Shown here: one piece after another, positions 45,764 through 55,060 of the stretch | Numbering within the stretch: position 1 is the first letter of the stretch | Layout of the letters: each line of letters opens with the position of its first letter | NCBI GenBank assembly: GCA_038145175.1 | Contig: JAYQPE010000004.1 | Location: forward strand, 62,001-126,000 | DNA: 64,000 nucleotides | Direction of reading: 5' to 3' | Source of the DNA: ATZT02 sp038145175 | GTDB lineage: Bacteria; Actinomycetota; Actinomycetes; S36-B12; UBA5976 | Position numbers and translations under genes: made by a program | Notes under the pieces: model-generated | The model's database searches: none | The model's input: only the letters and a program-made list of their open reading frames with translations | What the model was told of the DNA's origin: nothing

Positions 45764-46599
45764 CGAGAAGTTGCTTTTCTAAATTTTCTTCCAGCAAGTG
45801 GCATAAAAATTGCCGTTATAACAATTAACCAAATAATTGTAGTTAAAATTGGATGTTGTAAAGAAAACGGTGCATCAGCTGCAACCGGCACTGGATAGCC
45901 AAATAAATATCTTTCCGCAGCAACAATTGAAGTAATTGGATTCCATTCAGCAAAAATTCTTAACCAAGAGGGCAAAGTTTCAGATGGTACAAATGCATTA
46001 GATAAAAATGTTAAAGGGAAAAGCCATGCAAAGCCTGCAGTGCTTGCAACTTGAGGTGAAGAAACAGATAAACCAATTGTGGCACCGATCCAAGCCATGG
46101 CAAAACAAAAAAACAAAAGTAGCAAATACGCATAAACTGCATTAATAAAACCACCACTAATTCTCCAACCAATAGCAAGACCAGTTAAAGACATAATGAA
46201 TAAAGTAATAACACTTCTTGCAAGATCTGCGAAATTTTGTCCGAGTAAAACTCCCAAGGTATTCATTGGTAATGATTTGAATCTGTCAATAATTCCTGAA
46301 TTCATATCTGCATTTAAACCAATTGCTGCAGATGCTCCAGCAAAGGCGATAGTTTGCACAAAAATACCTGGAATTAAAAATGAACGATAATTACCATCAC
46401 CCACATCAATCGCGCCACCAAAAACAAAAGCAAACAATAAAATAAAAATAATTGGTTGGACAACATCAAAGAATAAAACTTCTGGATTTCTTCTAAACCT
46501 TAATAAATTTCTCCACGTTATAACAAAACTGTCATGAAATAACCAATAAACTTTGCCATGTTTTCTTGCATAATTTTCAGTTACTGAACGAGAACTCAT
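45760..46599 (-). CDS. ABC-2 type permease (DrrB-like)
   Basis: A 279-residue inner-membrane permease with six hydrophobic segments and the ABC-2 pattern LRFRRNPEVLFFDVVQPIIF, followed by a C-terminal FPLTFLSNAFVPSETLP block typical of daunorubicin-exporter-like permeases. It directly abuts its ATPase partner upstream. The substrate is unknown. Confidence 0.9.
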   Translation of the reverse strand: MSSRSVTENYARKHGKVYWLFHDSFVITWRNLLRFRRNPEVLFFDVVQPIIFILLFAFVFGGAIDVGDGNYRSFLIPGIFVQTIAFAGASAAIGLNADMNSGIIDRFKSLPMNTLGVLLGQNFADLARSVITLFIMSLTGLAIGWRISGGFINAVYAYLLLLFFCFAMAWIGATIGLSVSSPQVASTAGFAWLFPLTFLSNAFVPSETLPSWLRIFAEWNPITSIVAAERYLFGYPVPVAADAPFSLQHPILTTIIWLIVITAIFMPLAGRKFRKATSR

Positions 46600-47580
46600 T
46601 TATTTTCTACCTCTTTTAGAATCTACTAATTCGTCTTCAACTTTTACCTCTTCTGCATGATGTCCTGTTAAAGTTAAAAACACATCATCAAGAGTTGGTC
46701 GTCTTAATTGAATTTCCTTAATTACAATTGATGCTGCATCAAGTGCCCGAACGGCATCAACCACTTTGACCCCACCTCCGGTAACTGGTGCTTGTACATG
46801 TTCTCCATCAACAACCACAGGACCAGATGCAATATTTTTTAGTGTTGCAGCGGCATTTTGAGCTTTGCTTTCGTCAACCACCACGTCAATTCTTTCGCCA
46901 CCGACTTGGGTTTTTAATTCATCAGCTGTTCCTTGGGCAATAACTTTGCCTTTATCAATCACCGCAATTTTGTCTGCTAATTGATCTGCTTCTTCTAAAT
47001 ATTGAGTAGTTAATAAGACCGTGGTTCCTGAAGAAACTAATCCTTTTATGACATCCCACATCATAATTCTAGATCTTGGATCTAAACCAGTTGTTGGTTC
47101 ATCTAAAAATAAAATATTTGGATTTGCAATTAAAGATGCTGCTAAATCTAGTCTTCGTCGCATTCCACCTGAATAAGTTTTAACAATTCTTTTTGAAGCA
47201 TCAGTTAAATTAAATCTTTCTAGCAATTCAATAGCCTTTTCATTTGCTTCTTTTCTAGGAAGTCTAAAAAGTCTTCCGAGCATGACAAGATTTTCTATGC
47301 CTGTTAAATTTTCGTCAACTGTTGCACTTTGTCCAGATAAACCCATAATTTCTCTGGCATGAACTGGATCATTAATTACATCAACACCTGAAACAAACGC
47401 AGTTCCAGAATCTGGATTTAAAAGTGTAGTTAAAACTCTTACTGTAGTTGTTTTTCCAGCTCCGTTTGGTCCTAGTAAACCAAAAACACTTCCCTGTTCA
47501 ACTTTTAAACTTAAACCATCTAAAGCTTTTACTTCTCCATAATGTTTTACTAAATTATTTGCTTCAATAGCAATACTCAA
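46600..47580 (-). CDS. ABC transporter ATPase (DrrA-like)
   Basis: A 326-residue ATPase with Walker A GPNGAGKT, signature YSGGMRRRLD, Walker B ILFLDEPTTGLD and a C-terminal extension (about 235-326) with RRPTLDDVFLTLTGH, as in DrrA drug exporters. It pairs with the following permease to export a hydrophobic compound or lipid; the substrate cannot be inferred. Confidence 0.92.
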   Translation of the reverse strand: MSIAIEANNLVKHYGEVKALDGLSLKVEQGSVFGLLGPNGAGKTTTVRVLTTLLNPDSGTAFVSGVDVINDPVHAREIMGLSGQSATVDENLTGIENLVMLGRLFRLPRKEANEKAIELLERFNLTDASKRIVKTYSGGMRRRLDLAASLIANPNILFLDEPTTGLDPRSRIMMWDVIKGLVSSGTTVLLTTQYLEEADQLADKIAVIDKGKVIAQGTADELKTQVGGERIDVVVDESKAQNAAATLKNIASGPVVVDGEHVQAPVTGGGVKVVDAVRALDAASIVIKEIQLRRPTLDDVFLTLTGHHAEEVKVEDELVDSKRGRK

Positions 47581-47622
47581 TTAATTCTCCCGGTAAAATG
47601 ATTTATTTTTATTCTAGTTGTA

Positions 47623-48840
47623 TTACTGAATTTGTGCTTCGTGACCTAGGGCTTTAATTCTTTGTAAAACTTCTTTTTCGTGTTCTTGTCCTCTTGTTTC
47701 CATTGTGATATTCACCGCAACTTCATCTAAAGCAAGCATTGGATCGGTTCTTAAATGGAATACATCCAAAATATTTGCACCTAGCGAACCGATTTCTGAC
47801 AACAATTTTGCTAGAGATCCTGGTTTATCTTTGATTCTGATTCGAACTGTTAAATATCTTCCCGCCGCAGCAAGTCCAGTTTGCATGATTCTTTCTAATA
47901 AAAGAGGGTCAATATTTCCACCAGATAAAACAATCGCAACAGGGCCTTCAAAAGCTTTTGGATTTGCAATAAAAGCGGCTACTGCAGCTGCTCCTCCTGG
48001 TTCAACTAAAAGTTTTCCTCTTTCAAGGGTTTGCAAAAGTCCTATGGATAACTCATTTTCCGAAACAGTAATAATTTCATCAACATAATCTTTAATAATT
48101 TCAAATGGAACATCTCCTGGTTTTCCAACCGCAATTCCATCAGCCATCGTGTTCATGGATTTTAAAGCGACAGGTTTTCCTTCTTTTAAAGATTGTGGAT
48201 AAGCAGCTGCATTTTCTGCTTGTACTCCAATTACTTTTACTTTGGAATTTTTTTTCTTTATCGCCAAAGCAGAACCTGCAATTAATCCTCCACCGCCTGT
48301 GCAAACTAAAACAGTTTTTACATCCGGTAGTTGTTCAATAATTTCTAAACCGACTGTTCCTTGCCCTGCCACGATATGAGGATGATCAAAGGGAGAAATG
48401 AATATAGATCCTGTTTGTTCACTATCTTTTCTAGCTTCTGCAATTGAAACATCAATTGTGTCTCCTGCAAATTTAACTTCTGCTCCGTAACCTTTTGTTG
48501 CTAAAACTTTTGGAATCGATGCTGATACTGGCATATAAACTTTTGATTTAATTCCTAAAAGTTGCGCAGCTAAAGCAACACCTTGGGCATGATTTCCAGC
48601 ACTTGCAGCAACCACACCTTTTTTCTTATCTACATCAGAAAGTTGTGAAATCAGGTTGTAAGCACCACGAATTTTAAATGAACCTGCACGTTGAAGATTT
48701 TCTGGTTTTAAATACACAGGTTGATTGATTTGTCTTTCAAGCCAGCCGGCATGAACCATAACTGTGGGCCTGATAATTCCAGTTAATCTTTTTGAAGCTT
48801 CTTCGATATCAGATAGAGAAACTAAATGTTTTTCTGACAT
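47623..48840 (-). CDS. ilvA: Threonine ammonia-lyase
   Basis: A 405-residue PLP enzyme deaminating threonine to 2-oxobutyrate for isoleucine synthesis. The PLP lysine is in GSFKIRGAYN and the phosphate loop is CTGGGGLIAGSA. A single C-terminal ACT-like domain (KDKPGSLAKLLSEIGSLGAN, about 328-402) is the short regulatory form. The start is ATG 48840. Confidence 0.92.
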   Translation of the reverse strand: MSEKHLVSLSDIEEASKRLTGIIRPTVMVHAGWLERQINQPVYLKPENLQRAGSFKIRGAYNLISQLSDVDKKKGVVAASAGNHAQGVALAAQLLGIKSKVYMPVSASIPKVLATKGYGAEVKFAGDTIDVSIAEARKDSEQTGSIFISPFDHPHIVAGQGTVGLEIIEQLPDVKTVLVCTGGGGLIAGSALAIKKKNSKVKVIGVQAENAAAYPQSLKEGKPVALKSMNTMADGIAVGKPGDVPFEIIKDYVDEIITVSENELSIGLLQTLERGKLLVEPGGAAAVAAFIANPKAFEGPVAIVLSGGNIDPLLLERIMQTGLAAAGRYLTVRIRIKDKPGSLAKLLSEIGSLGANILDVFHLRTDPMLALDEVAVNITMETRGQEHEKEVLQRIKALGHEAQIQ

Positions 48841-48927
48841 TTATCTCTCCATTTCAATAGATTTTCAATCTTGTAAGTGACTATCTGATTAAGTTTAAAC
48901 TACCCAAGGCCTAGGCTTTAACCTATT

Positions 48928-50163
48928 GTGACTTTATTTCAGGGATTAGCAAGAAAAATTAGACATAACCCTTGGCTTAGAGGCCTTCCAAATGAAGTAG
49001 CAGTCATTGCTTTAATTGCTTTTTTTGTAGCAATTGGTTTTGGCATAGTAGCTCCTGCAATTCCTGTATTTGCAAAATCCTTTGGAGTAACCGCTTTTGC
49101 TGCAAGTTCAGTGGTTTCTGTATTTGCCCTAATGAGATTTGCTTCTGCTCCACTTGCCGGATATTGGGTAAATAAATTTGGGGAAAGAAATGTATTAACT
49201 ATTGGTTTATTAATTGTTTCTTTATCTAGTTTTTTTGCAGGACTTGCAAATGATTTTGTGCACTTACTCGTTCTTCGAGGAGCTGGTGGATTAGGTAGCA
49301 CTATGTTTTCTGTTGCGTCTTTTTCACTTCTACTTCGAATTGTTTCAGCTGATCAAAGAGGAAGAGCAGCAGCTGCGTTTCAAGGTGGATTTTTAATCGG
49401 TGGATTAGCAGGACCTGCAGTTGGTGGAATTGTGATTGCTATTTCTTTGAGAGCACCTTTCTTTGTCTACTCTTTCACTCTATTGTTTGCAGCTGCCGCG
49501 TCTGCATTTTTCTTAAATAAACATGAGAAAAAAGATGGTCAACAAAAAGAAAGATCTAAAGTATTTAATCAAATGAAACTTTTTATAGTTGCAGTAAAAA
49601 ATAGAGCTTATGCTGCTGCCTTATCTGTAAACCTTGCTACTGGTTTTGTTTCTTTTGGAATTAGATCTTCAATTATTCCTATATTTGTTGTTGAAGAATT
49701 ACGATCTAGTCCTTCGTTAATTGGGTTGGGATTTTTAGCCACCAGTATTACTCAAGCCGCATTTTTATCTTTTGCTGGAAAAGCAACAGACTTAAATGGT
49801 AGAAAACCTTCTATGATTTTTGGAACAAGTACTTTATTTATTTCTGTATTAGTTTTAGTTATTTTTGAAACACCTTTAGGATTCTTAGTTTCTATGGCAA
49901 TTGCAGGAATAGGAGCAGCCTTTATGGGATCTGCTCCTGCTGCAGTAGTTGGAGATGTCACTGGTGGAAAACAAAGTGGACCTGTTGTTGCTGCTTTTCA
50001 AATGACCAGTGATTTTGGTTCAATCATTGGACCTATTGTTGCTGGAAGCTTGGTTGATTCCTTGGGCTTTGCGGCTGCTTTTTTAACTGGCGCTGCTATT
50101 TCACTTTTAGCAGTATTTTTCTCAATCATCATGCCTGAGACAAAACCTAAAATAAATAAATAA
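48928..50163 (+). CDS. MFS transporter
   Basis: A 411-residue major-facilitator carrier with about 12 helices. It shows the A-motif-like GYWVNKFGERNVLTIGLL, a basic central loop (HEKKDGQQKERSK) and a second-half GKATDLNGRKPSMIFG. Its features resemble drug:H+ antiporters, but the substrate is unknown. The start is GTG 48928 with no clear ribosome site. Confidence 0.9.
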   Translation: MTLFQGLARKIRHNPWLRGLPNEVAVIALIAFFVAIGFGIVAPAIPVFAKSFGVTAFAASSVVSVFALMRFASAPLAGYWVNKFGERNVLTIGLLIVSLSSFFAGLANDFVHLLVLRGAGGLGSTMFSVASFSLLLRIVSADQRGRAAAAFQGGFLIGGLAGPAVGGIVIAISLRAPFFVYSFTLLFAAAASAFFLNKHEKKDGQQKERSKVFNQMKLFIVAVKNRAYAAALSVNLATGFVSFGIRSSIIPIFVVEELRSSPSLIGLGFLATSITQAAFLSFAGKATDLNGRKPSMIFGTSTLFISVLVLVIFETPLGFLVSMAIAGIGAAFMGSAPAAVVGDVTGGKQSGPVVAAFQMTSDFGSIIGPIVAGSLVDSLGFAAAFLTGAAISLLAVFFSIIMPETKPKINK

Positions 50164-50218
50164 TTGGCATAAATTTAGAACTTAAAGCACAATAGATAGT
50201 AAGCGTGAGGAGAACTAA

Positions 50219-50737
50219 TTGACTGAAACTGCATATTTTGCTCTGGGTTGCTTTTGGGGTGCGGAAAGAAGATTTTGGCAAACAGAAGGTGTAATAGAAA
50301 CAAGCGTTGGTTATATGGGTGGGACTGTAAAAAATCCAAGTTATGAATTAGTTTGCACAGGAACTACAAATCATGCTGAAGCTGTAAAAGTTGTATTTGA
50401 TCCTTTAAAAGTTTCATACCGTCAACTATTAGAAATGTTTTGGACAATTCATGATCCAACTCAAGGAAATCGTCAAGGAAATGACATCGGATCGCAATAT
50501 CGAAGTGTGATTTTTTATGTAAATGAATCACAGAAAAAAGAAGCAGAACTGACTAAAAATATTTATGAAGAAGCTATTAAAAAAGAAGGTTTTGGTTCAA
50601 TCACCACTCAAATTATTCCAAGTAAAGATCATGAATATTTTGAAGCAGAGGAATATCATCAAAAGTATTTAAAGAAAAATCCAAATGGCTATGATTGTCA
50701 TGCACGAACTGGAGTATTTTTTCCAAGTTTGGTTTAA
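50219..50737 (+). CDS. msrA: Peptide methionine-S-sulfoxide reductase A
   Basis: A 172-residue oxidative repair enzyme with catalytic Cys in GCFWGAERRFW, followed by SVGYMGGTVKNPSYE and DIGSQYRSVIF. The start is TTG 50219 with GAGGAGA upstream. A strong bidirectional terminator follows the stop. Confidence 0.95.
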   Translation: MTETAYFALGCFWGAERRFWQTEGVIETSVGYMGGTVKNPSYELVCTGTTNHAEAVKVVFDPLKVSYRQLLEMFWTIHDPTQGNRQGNDIGSQYRSVIFYVNESQKKEAELTKNIYEEAIKKEGFGSITTQIIPSKDHEYFEAEEYHQKYLKKNPNGYDCHARTGVFFPSLV

Positions 50738-50739
50738 AA

Positions 50740-50773
50740 AATTAAAGGGGCCAATTTCTTGGCCCCTTTAATT
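50740..50773. terminator. Bidirectional intrinsic terminator
   Basis: A perfect 15-bp stem (aattaaaggggccaa / ttggcccctttaatt) with loop tttc sits between the convergent msrA and BI-1 genes. The GC-rich core and A/T flanks suit termination in both directions. Confidence 0.9.
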
Positions 50774-50787
50774 CAAATAATCTTTTG

Positions 50788-51618
50788 TTATTCTCTTCTT
50801 CCTGCAAGTATTGCAAAAAGACGTAACATTTCTAGATATAACCAAACTAAAGTTACGGTTAATCCAAAAGCTAATCTCCATGATTCTTTTTCTGGCAAAT
50901 TCATTGAAGTTGCTGAACGAATTGCTTGGAAATCAAGCATTAATGAAAATGTGGCAAGTCCTACTCCAAATAGTGCAAGCAAGATTCCAATTCCACCAAC
51001 GCCATAAAAGCCCCATCCATTTCCAACACCCATGAATGCAGCAATTAATGAAATAACAGCAATGACTAAATAGGAAATCATTGCCACCATCATCATGCGA
51101 GTAAATTTCGCATCAACTTTAATGATTCCTGATCTAAACAAGAACAACATTGTGCCAAAAGCAACTATGGTACTCATGATTGTATTTCCTACAATGTTTG
51201 TTCCATCAGCAACAATTAAGTTTTGATAGATGTATGAAATTCCACCAACAAATATTCCTTGCATTACTGCATATGCAATAACTAAAGCTGGTGAAACATT
51301 TTTCTTAAACGTATTTACTAAACCAAGTACAAGGCCAGCTATTGCTGCCATGATTGCTAATCCTGGAGCATTCCAACCAACAAATGCGCCAACGAGTAAA
51401 AGTCCTAACATCACAAAAGATTTCATAACTACGTCGTCCATAGTTACAACTCTTTCGCCAGGTTTAGCTGGGGTTACACCAGGAAATGTTCTTTCTTGTG
51501 TTTGTTCAACTGGTGTTGAAGTAAGAATTGAACTGTCGTTGCCACCTCTGTTATTTAAAACAGATCCAGGTTGTTGAAAGTCGGCATAACGACGTATGAC
51601 TGGATTTCTAGATTCCAT
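50788..51618 (-). CDS. Bax inhibitor-1/YccA family membrane protein
   Basis: A 276-residue protein with a roughly 60-residue hydrophilic N-terminus and seven transmembrane helices, matching the BI-1/YccA (DUF4395-like YbhL) actinobacterial form. The C-terminal part ends ESWRLAFGLTVTLVWLYLEM. It is possibly a pH-gated ion channel or a protease regulator; the function in this host is unknown. The start is ATG 51618. Confidence 0.9.
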   Translation of the reverse strand: MESRNPVIRRYADFQQPGSVLNNRGGNDSSILTSTPVEQTQERTFPGVTPAKPGERVVTMDDVVMKSFVMLGLLLVGAFVGWNAPGLAIMAAIAGLVLGLVNTFKKNVSPALVIAYAVMQGIFVGGISYIYQNLIVADGTNIVGNTIMSTIVAFGTMLFLFRSGIIKVDAKFTRMMMVAMISYLVIAVISLIAAFMGVGNGWGFYGVGGIGILLALFGVGLATFSLMLDFQAIRSATSMNLPEKESWRLAFGLTVTLVWLYLEMLRLFAILAGRRE

Positions 51619-51627
51619 CTTTTTTCT

Positions 51628-51816
51628 TTGTCTCCTTTAGAAGAACTATCTTGGGAAGGCCTTTTTATTTCCTCCTATTTTCAAGGTAACACGTTTTTAA
51701 AAGACTTGCTTTCTAACCTTGAAATTAAGCACGAAACTATAGGTCAAAGGTGCGTATTTGCCCTGAAAAAAACTAGGGTCTGGCTTTCATTATCTATCGA
51801 TGTAGTGCGAGAATAA
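51628..51816 (+). CDS. Possible small protein, 62 residues
   Basis: An open frame from TTG 51628 (MSPLEELSWEGLFISS) to a stop at 51816, ending KKTRVWLSLSIDVVRE. It fills most of the 230-base gap between the BI-1 start and the histone-like gene, and its composition looks protein-like. No ribosome site is clear and the gap must also hold promoters, so it may not be translated. Confidence 0.3.
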   Translation: MSPLEELSWEGLFISSYFQGNTFLKDLLSNLEIKHETIGQRCVFALKKTRVWLSLSIDVVRE

Positions 51817-51848
51817 ATGCAGTAATTTCCACCCCGTACGGAGGAATA

Positions 51849-52142
51849 GTGGCAGCACGTAAGAAGTCAAAAAAACGCGCCTCTAAAAAGAGCGCTAAAC
51901 GTAAGGTAGCAAAAAAGAAAGTAACTAAGAAGAAATCTGCAAAGAAATCTTCTAAGAAAAAAGCTACAAAAAAGAAAGTAGCTAAGAAGAAATCTGCAAA
52001 GAAATCTTCCAAGAAAAAAGCTACAAAAAAGAAGGCTTCAAAAAAGAAATCTTCTAAGAAATCTGCTCCAAAGGCAGCAGCACCAGCTGCTCCAGCAGCA
52101 GAAACTCCTGCACCATCACCATTCAATCCACTTAGCTGGTAA
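51849..52142 (+). CDS. Lysine-rich histone H1-like DNA-binding protein
   Basis: A 97-residue protein almost wholly of Lys, Ala, Ser and Thr up to residue 72, then an Ala/Pro tail ending PSPFNPLSW. It resembles the H1-like basic tails of actinobacterial nucleoid proteins but lacks a folded HU domain. It should bind DNA or RNA nonspecifically. The start is GTG 51849 with GGAGGA close upstream. It contains a 19-residue tandem repeat. Confidence 0.8.
   Translation: MAARKKSKKRASKKSAKRKVAKKKVTKKKSAKKSSKKKATKKKVAKKKSAKKSSKKKATKKKASKKKSSKKSAPKAAAPAAPAAETPAPSPFNPLSW
51911..52024 (+). repeat. 57-bp tandem repeat in the histone-like gene
   Basis: Two nearly identical 57-bp units (51911-51967 and 51968-52024) encode KKKVTKKKSAKKSSKKKAT and the same with VA in place of VT, followed by a partial third copy. 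The repeat count probably varies between strains by slippage or recombination. Confidence 0.8.
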
Positions 52143-52175
52143 TTAATTAGTTAAGTAATTGTTTGGCAAAAAGCT

Positions 52176-52217
52176 TTAGGGCCATTTCGCGAGTTAAATT
52201 GCGAAATGGCCCTAAAA
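52176..52217. terminator. Long hairpin after the histone-like gene
   Basis: A perfect 16-bp stem (tttagggccatttcgc / gcgaaatggccctaaa) with a 10-base loop lies between the histone-like gene and the secreted protein gene. The plus-strand T-run is weak, so it may act as a terminator or an mRNA stabiliser. Confidence 0.65.
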
Positions 52218-52237
52218 ATTTAAGATAGAAAGAGAAT

Positions 52238-52687
52238 ATGAAGAAAAATATCTCAGTTGTAATTACTTCTTTCTTATTATTATTTGTATTCTCTTCTCCA
52301 AGTTTTGCCTACTTGCCAATGAAAAAATGTAAAAGTGATGATAGCAAGTGTGCAAAAACTGCAAACACTAAACAATTAAGAAACTTTGCAATAATTGATA
52401 ACAAGCATTATATAAATGAACATAATTATCGAGTTTTAGGAAAAATTTCTGCTGAGACAATGTCTGGAAGAGAATTTGCTGCCGCTGAAAAAATTAAGAA
52501 TTACGCAAATGCATCCTATGGTGTATGCAAAGATTTAATGCAACAAATGTCTAATCTTTACGCCACAAGAGCTTCTACTTACTTTCCACAAGATCAAGTT
52601 GATGTTAGAGCAGGATTGAATGGACAAATAGTGGCTTTAGAAGATCAATTGCACTCAAACTGCAATAAAGTAAAGATGCGCTGGTAG
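52238..52687 (+). CDS. Secreted hypothetical protein with four cysteines
   Basis: A 149-residue protein with a clear signal peptide (ISVVITSFLLLFVFSSPSFA) and likely cleavage after SFA. The mature part is polar with two cysteines in MKKCKSDDSKCAK and two more in YGVCKDL and HSNCNKVK, so two disulfides are possible. I do not recognise the family. AGAAAGAG lies upstream of ATG 52238. The stop abuts the convergent TlpA-like gene, whose thioredoxin fold could act on its disulfides; that is inference. Confidence 0.8.
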   Translation: MKKNISVVITSFLLLFVFSSPSFAYLPMKKCKSDDSKCAKTANTKQLRNFAIIDNKHYINEHNYRVLGKISAETMSGREFAAAEKIKNYANASYGVCKDLMQQMSNLYATRASTYFPQDQVDVRAGLNGQIVALEDQLHSNCNKVKMRW

Positions 52688-53260
52688 TTAGTAAGAAATT
52701 AATTTTTCATTAATTCGATTAATAAATTCTTGAGGCTGACCTATTGGCCCATTAATTCTTTCAACTAGTTTGCCATTTTTGTCAACTAATAAAGTAATTG
52801 GTAAACCAGTAATTCCATAAAACTCTCGCAGAAGGCTTCTTGGATCTTGAACACTGGCAAAAGGTAATTGCCATTTATAAGAAGCTTGAAGTGAATCTTT
52901 TTCATTATCTTGATATGCAATGCCTAAAAAGTTAATTTTTCCACTTAACTTTTTATATGCGGCATTAAAAGCAACAGCATCGTCTGCACAAATTGTGCAC
53001 CAAGAAGCCCAAAAACTAATGACTATAGGTTTATCACTTTGAACGCCTGCCAAATTTACTAATTGGTCATGACCTAAACACTCCAAAACAGCAGGAGCAA
53101 TAACTCCTCTAGCATTATTTGTTTCTAATTCAGATGTTGGACATTTGGGCGTTAAATAATTTGTGGCATCACTTTTAAGAAAAGCGCCGCTATTTTCTCC
53201 AGAACTACAAGCTATTACCGTTAATGAAACTATTAATAAAATAAGTGCTTTAACTTTCAT
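52688..53260 (-). CDS. TlpA/ResA-like thioredoxin lipoprotein
   Basis: A 190-residue protein with a signal sequence ending in a lipobox-like VIAC at about residue 18, then a thioredoxin fold with the redox pair WASWCTICADD and the cis-Pro segment GITGLPITLLVDKNG. It acts outside the membrane as a thiol-disulfide oxidoreductase, for example in cytochrome maturation or protein folding. The start is ATG 53260. Confidence 0.88.
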   Translation of the reverse strand: MKVKALILLIVSLTVIACSSGENSGAFLKSDATNYLTPKCPTSELETNNARGVIAPAVLECLGHDQLVNLAGVQSDKPIVISFWASWCTICADDAVAFNAAYKKLSGKINFLGIAYQDNEKDSLQASYKWQLPFASVQDPRSLLREFYGITGLPITLLVDKNGKLVERINGPIGQPQEFINRINEKLISY

Positions 53261-53341
53261 TTTTATATTCTATAAATCATAGTTAGTTATCTATCAAGTG
53301 AGACTAAAATCAAACCTTGAACTCAATCATTGTTAAGTCTT

Positions 53342-55060
53342 TTATTTTTTATTTATTAGTCCAACCATTTCAGATCGACGTAATTCTCTTCTTAAAATTT
53401 TTCCAATTGGGCTTTTTGGAAGATCTGTAACAATGACCACAGATTTAGGAAGTTTATAACGCGCTAATGATTTCTCACAATGAGCAATTACTTCTTCTTG
53501 GGATAAAGTTCCCGAAGCTGCAACTATGTAAGCACATACTCTTTCACCAGTGTTTTCATCAGGTAATCCAATAACTCCAACTTCTTTCACATTTGGAAGT
53601 TTGGCAATTTCTTCTTCAATTTCATTTGGATATACATTAAAGCCACTAACTAAAATCATGTCTTTTTTGCGATCAACGATTTTGAAATAGCCGTCTTCAT
53701 CCATTTGCGCAATATCACCGGTATAAAGCCAACCATTTTTTAAAGTGTTTGTTGTTTCTTTTTCGTTATTCCAGTAACCAAGCATTATTTGTGGACCTTG
53801 AGCAATTAATTCGCCAGATTCACCAATATTTACTTCTTTGCCACTTTCATCAACTATGCGAATATCAGTTGATGGCATAGGTATTCCAATTGAACCAGGT
53901 TTAGAAATTCCACCCAATGGATTAAAAGTTAAGACTGGAGAAGATTCTGTTAAACCAAAACCCTCTACTAGTGGAGAATTAGTTAATTTTTGCCAATCAG
54001 TAGCAACTGATTGATGTAATGACATTCCACCTGCAACAGAAGCGCTCAAATGTTTTGGTGGATTTTCTAAGAACCAAGGTTCCTTCAATAGTGCACCATA
54101 CAAAGTATTCACACCTGAAACCCAAGTAATTTTGTAATTTTCAAATGCTTTTTTCATATTGCTTGGTGGTCTTGGATTTGGAATTATTATGTTTCTTCCA
54201 CCCATGTAATAAAGCCCTAAAAGATTTACTGTGAATGCAAAAATATGATAAAGCGGAAGTGCAGTAAGAATAGTTTCTTTTCCTGCCAACAAGAATTTGT
54301 CTACCATTTGCATCATCTGCAAGGTATTAATTACTAAATTCTTATGGGTAAGCATTGCGCCTTTGGAAACTCCTGTAGTTCCTCCTGTGTATTGAAGGGC
54401 AGCAATTGATTCAGTCTTAATGTCTTTTGCGTAATCAAGAACTTGACTTCTTTTTGCATGACTATGTCCAAGACTCAATGCTTGATTAAATTTTGTGTGT
54501 TTAACTGTAATTTTTGGTATAGATTTATGTACAACTTTTTGAACAAATCTAATAAGTCCACCGGCTAAAGTTGGAAAGTATTCCGAAATTTTAACCGTTA
54601 TAACAGCTTCAATATTAGTTTTTGGTAATACTTCCGGTAAACGATCAGCGAACATATCAATTATCACTACAGCTTTGGCTTGCGAATCTGAGAATTGATG
54701 AATCATTTCAGAGGCGGTGTAAAGAGGATTGGTGTTTACTAAAACACAGCCTGCTTTTAATATTCCAAAAGCTACAATTGGATAACTCAAACAATTAGGC
54801 ATTTGTACTGCTACTCGATCTCCAGGAATTAGATTTATTACTTCACGTAAATAAACTGCAAAATCATCTGATAAATCATCTATTTGCTGGAAAGTTAATG
54901 AACCATGCATTCCATTTGGCATGCATTGGGTAAAAGCAATAGTTTTGGCATATGTATTACTTGCCCGACGAATTAAATCTGGAAGATGTGCAATATCGGT
55001 TGGAGCAATGTATGGACTTACTCCTGCTGGATATTTTGTTAACCAAGGTTGATTTGCCAT
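53342..55060 (-). CDS. Long-chain acyl-CoA synthetase (FadD-like)
   Basis: A 572-residue adenylate-forming enzyme that activates fatty acids to acyl-CoA. Motifs are QYTGGTTGVSKGAMLTH (ATP), GFGLTESSPV, GWLYTGDIAQMDEDGYF and the C-terminal PKSPIGKILRREL with catalytic Lys. ATG 55060 (MANQPWLTKYPAGVSP) fits the family start; the frame is open to 55105. It probably feeds beta-oxidation or lipid remodelling. It is the last gene before the long gap and the cox locus. Confidence 0.9.
   Translation of the reverse strand: MANQPWLTKYPAGVSPYIAPTDIAHLPDLIRRASNTYAKTIAFTQCMPNGMHGSLTFQQIDDLSDDFAVYLREVINLIPGDRVAVQMPNCLSYPIVAFGILKAGCVLVNTNPLYTASEMIHQFSDSQAKAVVIIDMFADRLPEVLPKTNIEAVITVKISEYFPTLAGGLIRFVQKVVHKSIPKITVKHTKFNQALSLGHSHAKRSQVLDYAKDIKTESIAALQYTGGTTGVSKGAMLTHKNLVINTLQMMQMVDKFLLAGKETILTALPLYHIFAFTVNLLGLYYMGGRNIIIPNPRPPSNMKKAFENYKITWVSGVNTLYGALLKEPWFLENPPKHLSASVAGGMSLHQSVATDWQKLTNSPLVEGFGLTESSPVLTFNPLGGISKPGSIGIPMPSTDIRIVDESGKEVNIGESGELIAQGPQIMLGYWNNEKETTNTLKNGWLYTGDIAQMDEDGYFKIVDRKKDMILVSGFNVYPNEIEEEIAKLPNVKEVGVIGLPDENTGERVCAYIVAASGTLSQEEVIAHCEKSLARYKLPKSVVIVTDLPKSPIGKILRRELRRSEMVGLINKK

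Noticed and set aside
51911..52024. CRISPR-like repeat array
   Set aside because: Two direct 57-bp units with no spacers lie in frame inside a lysine-rich coding sequence.
51794..52126. 110-codon minus-strand ORF opposite the histone-like gene
   Set aside because: Its Phe/Ala pattern is the mirror of the Lys/Ser codon repeats on the plus strand, and it has no independent support.
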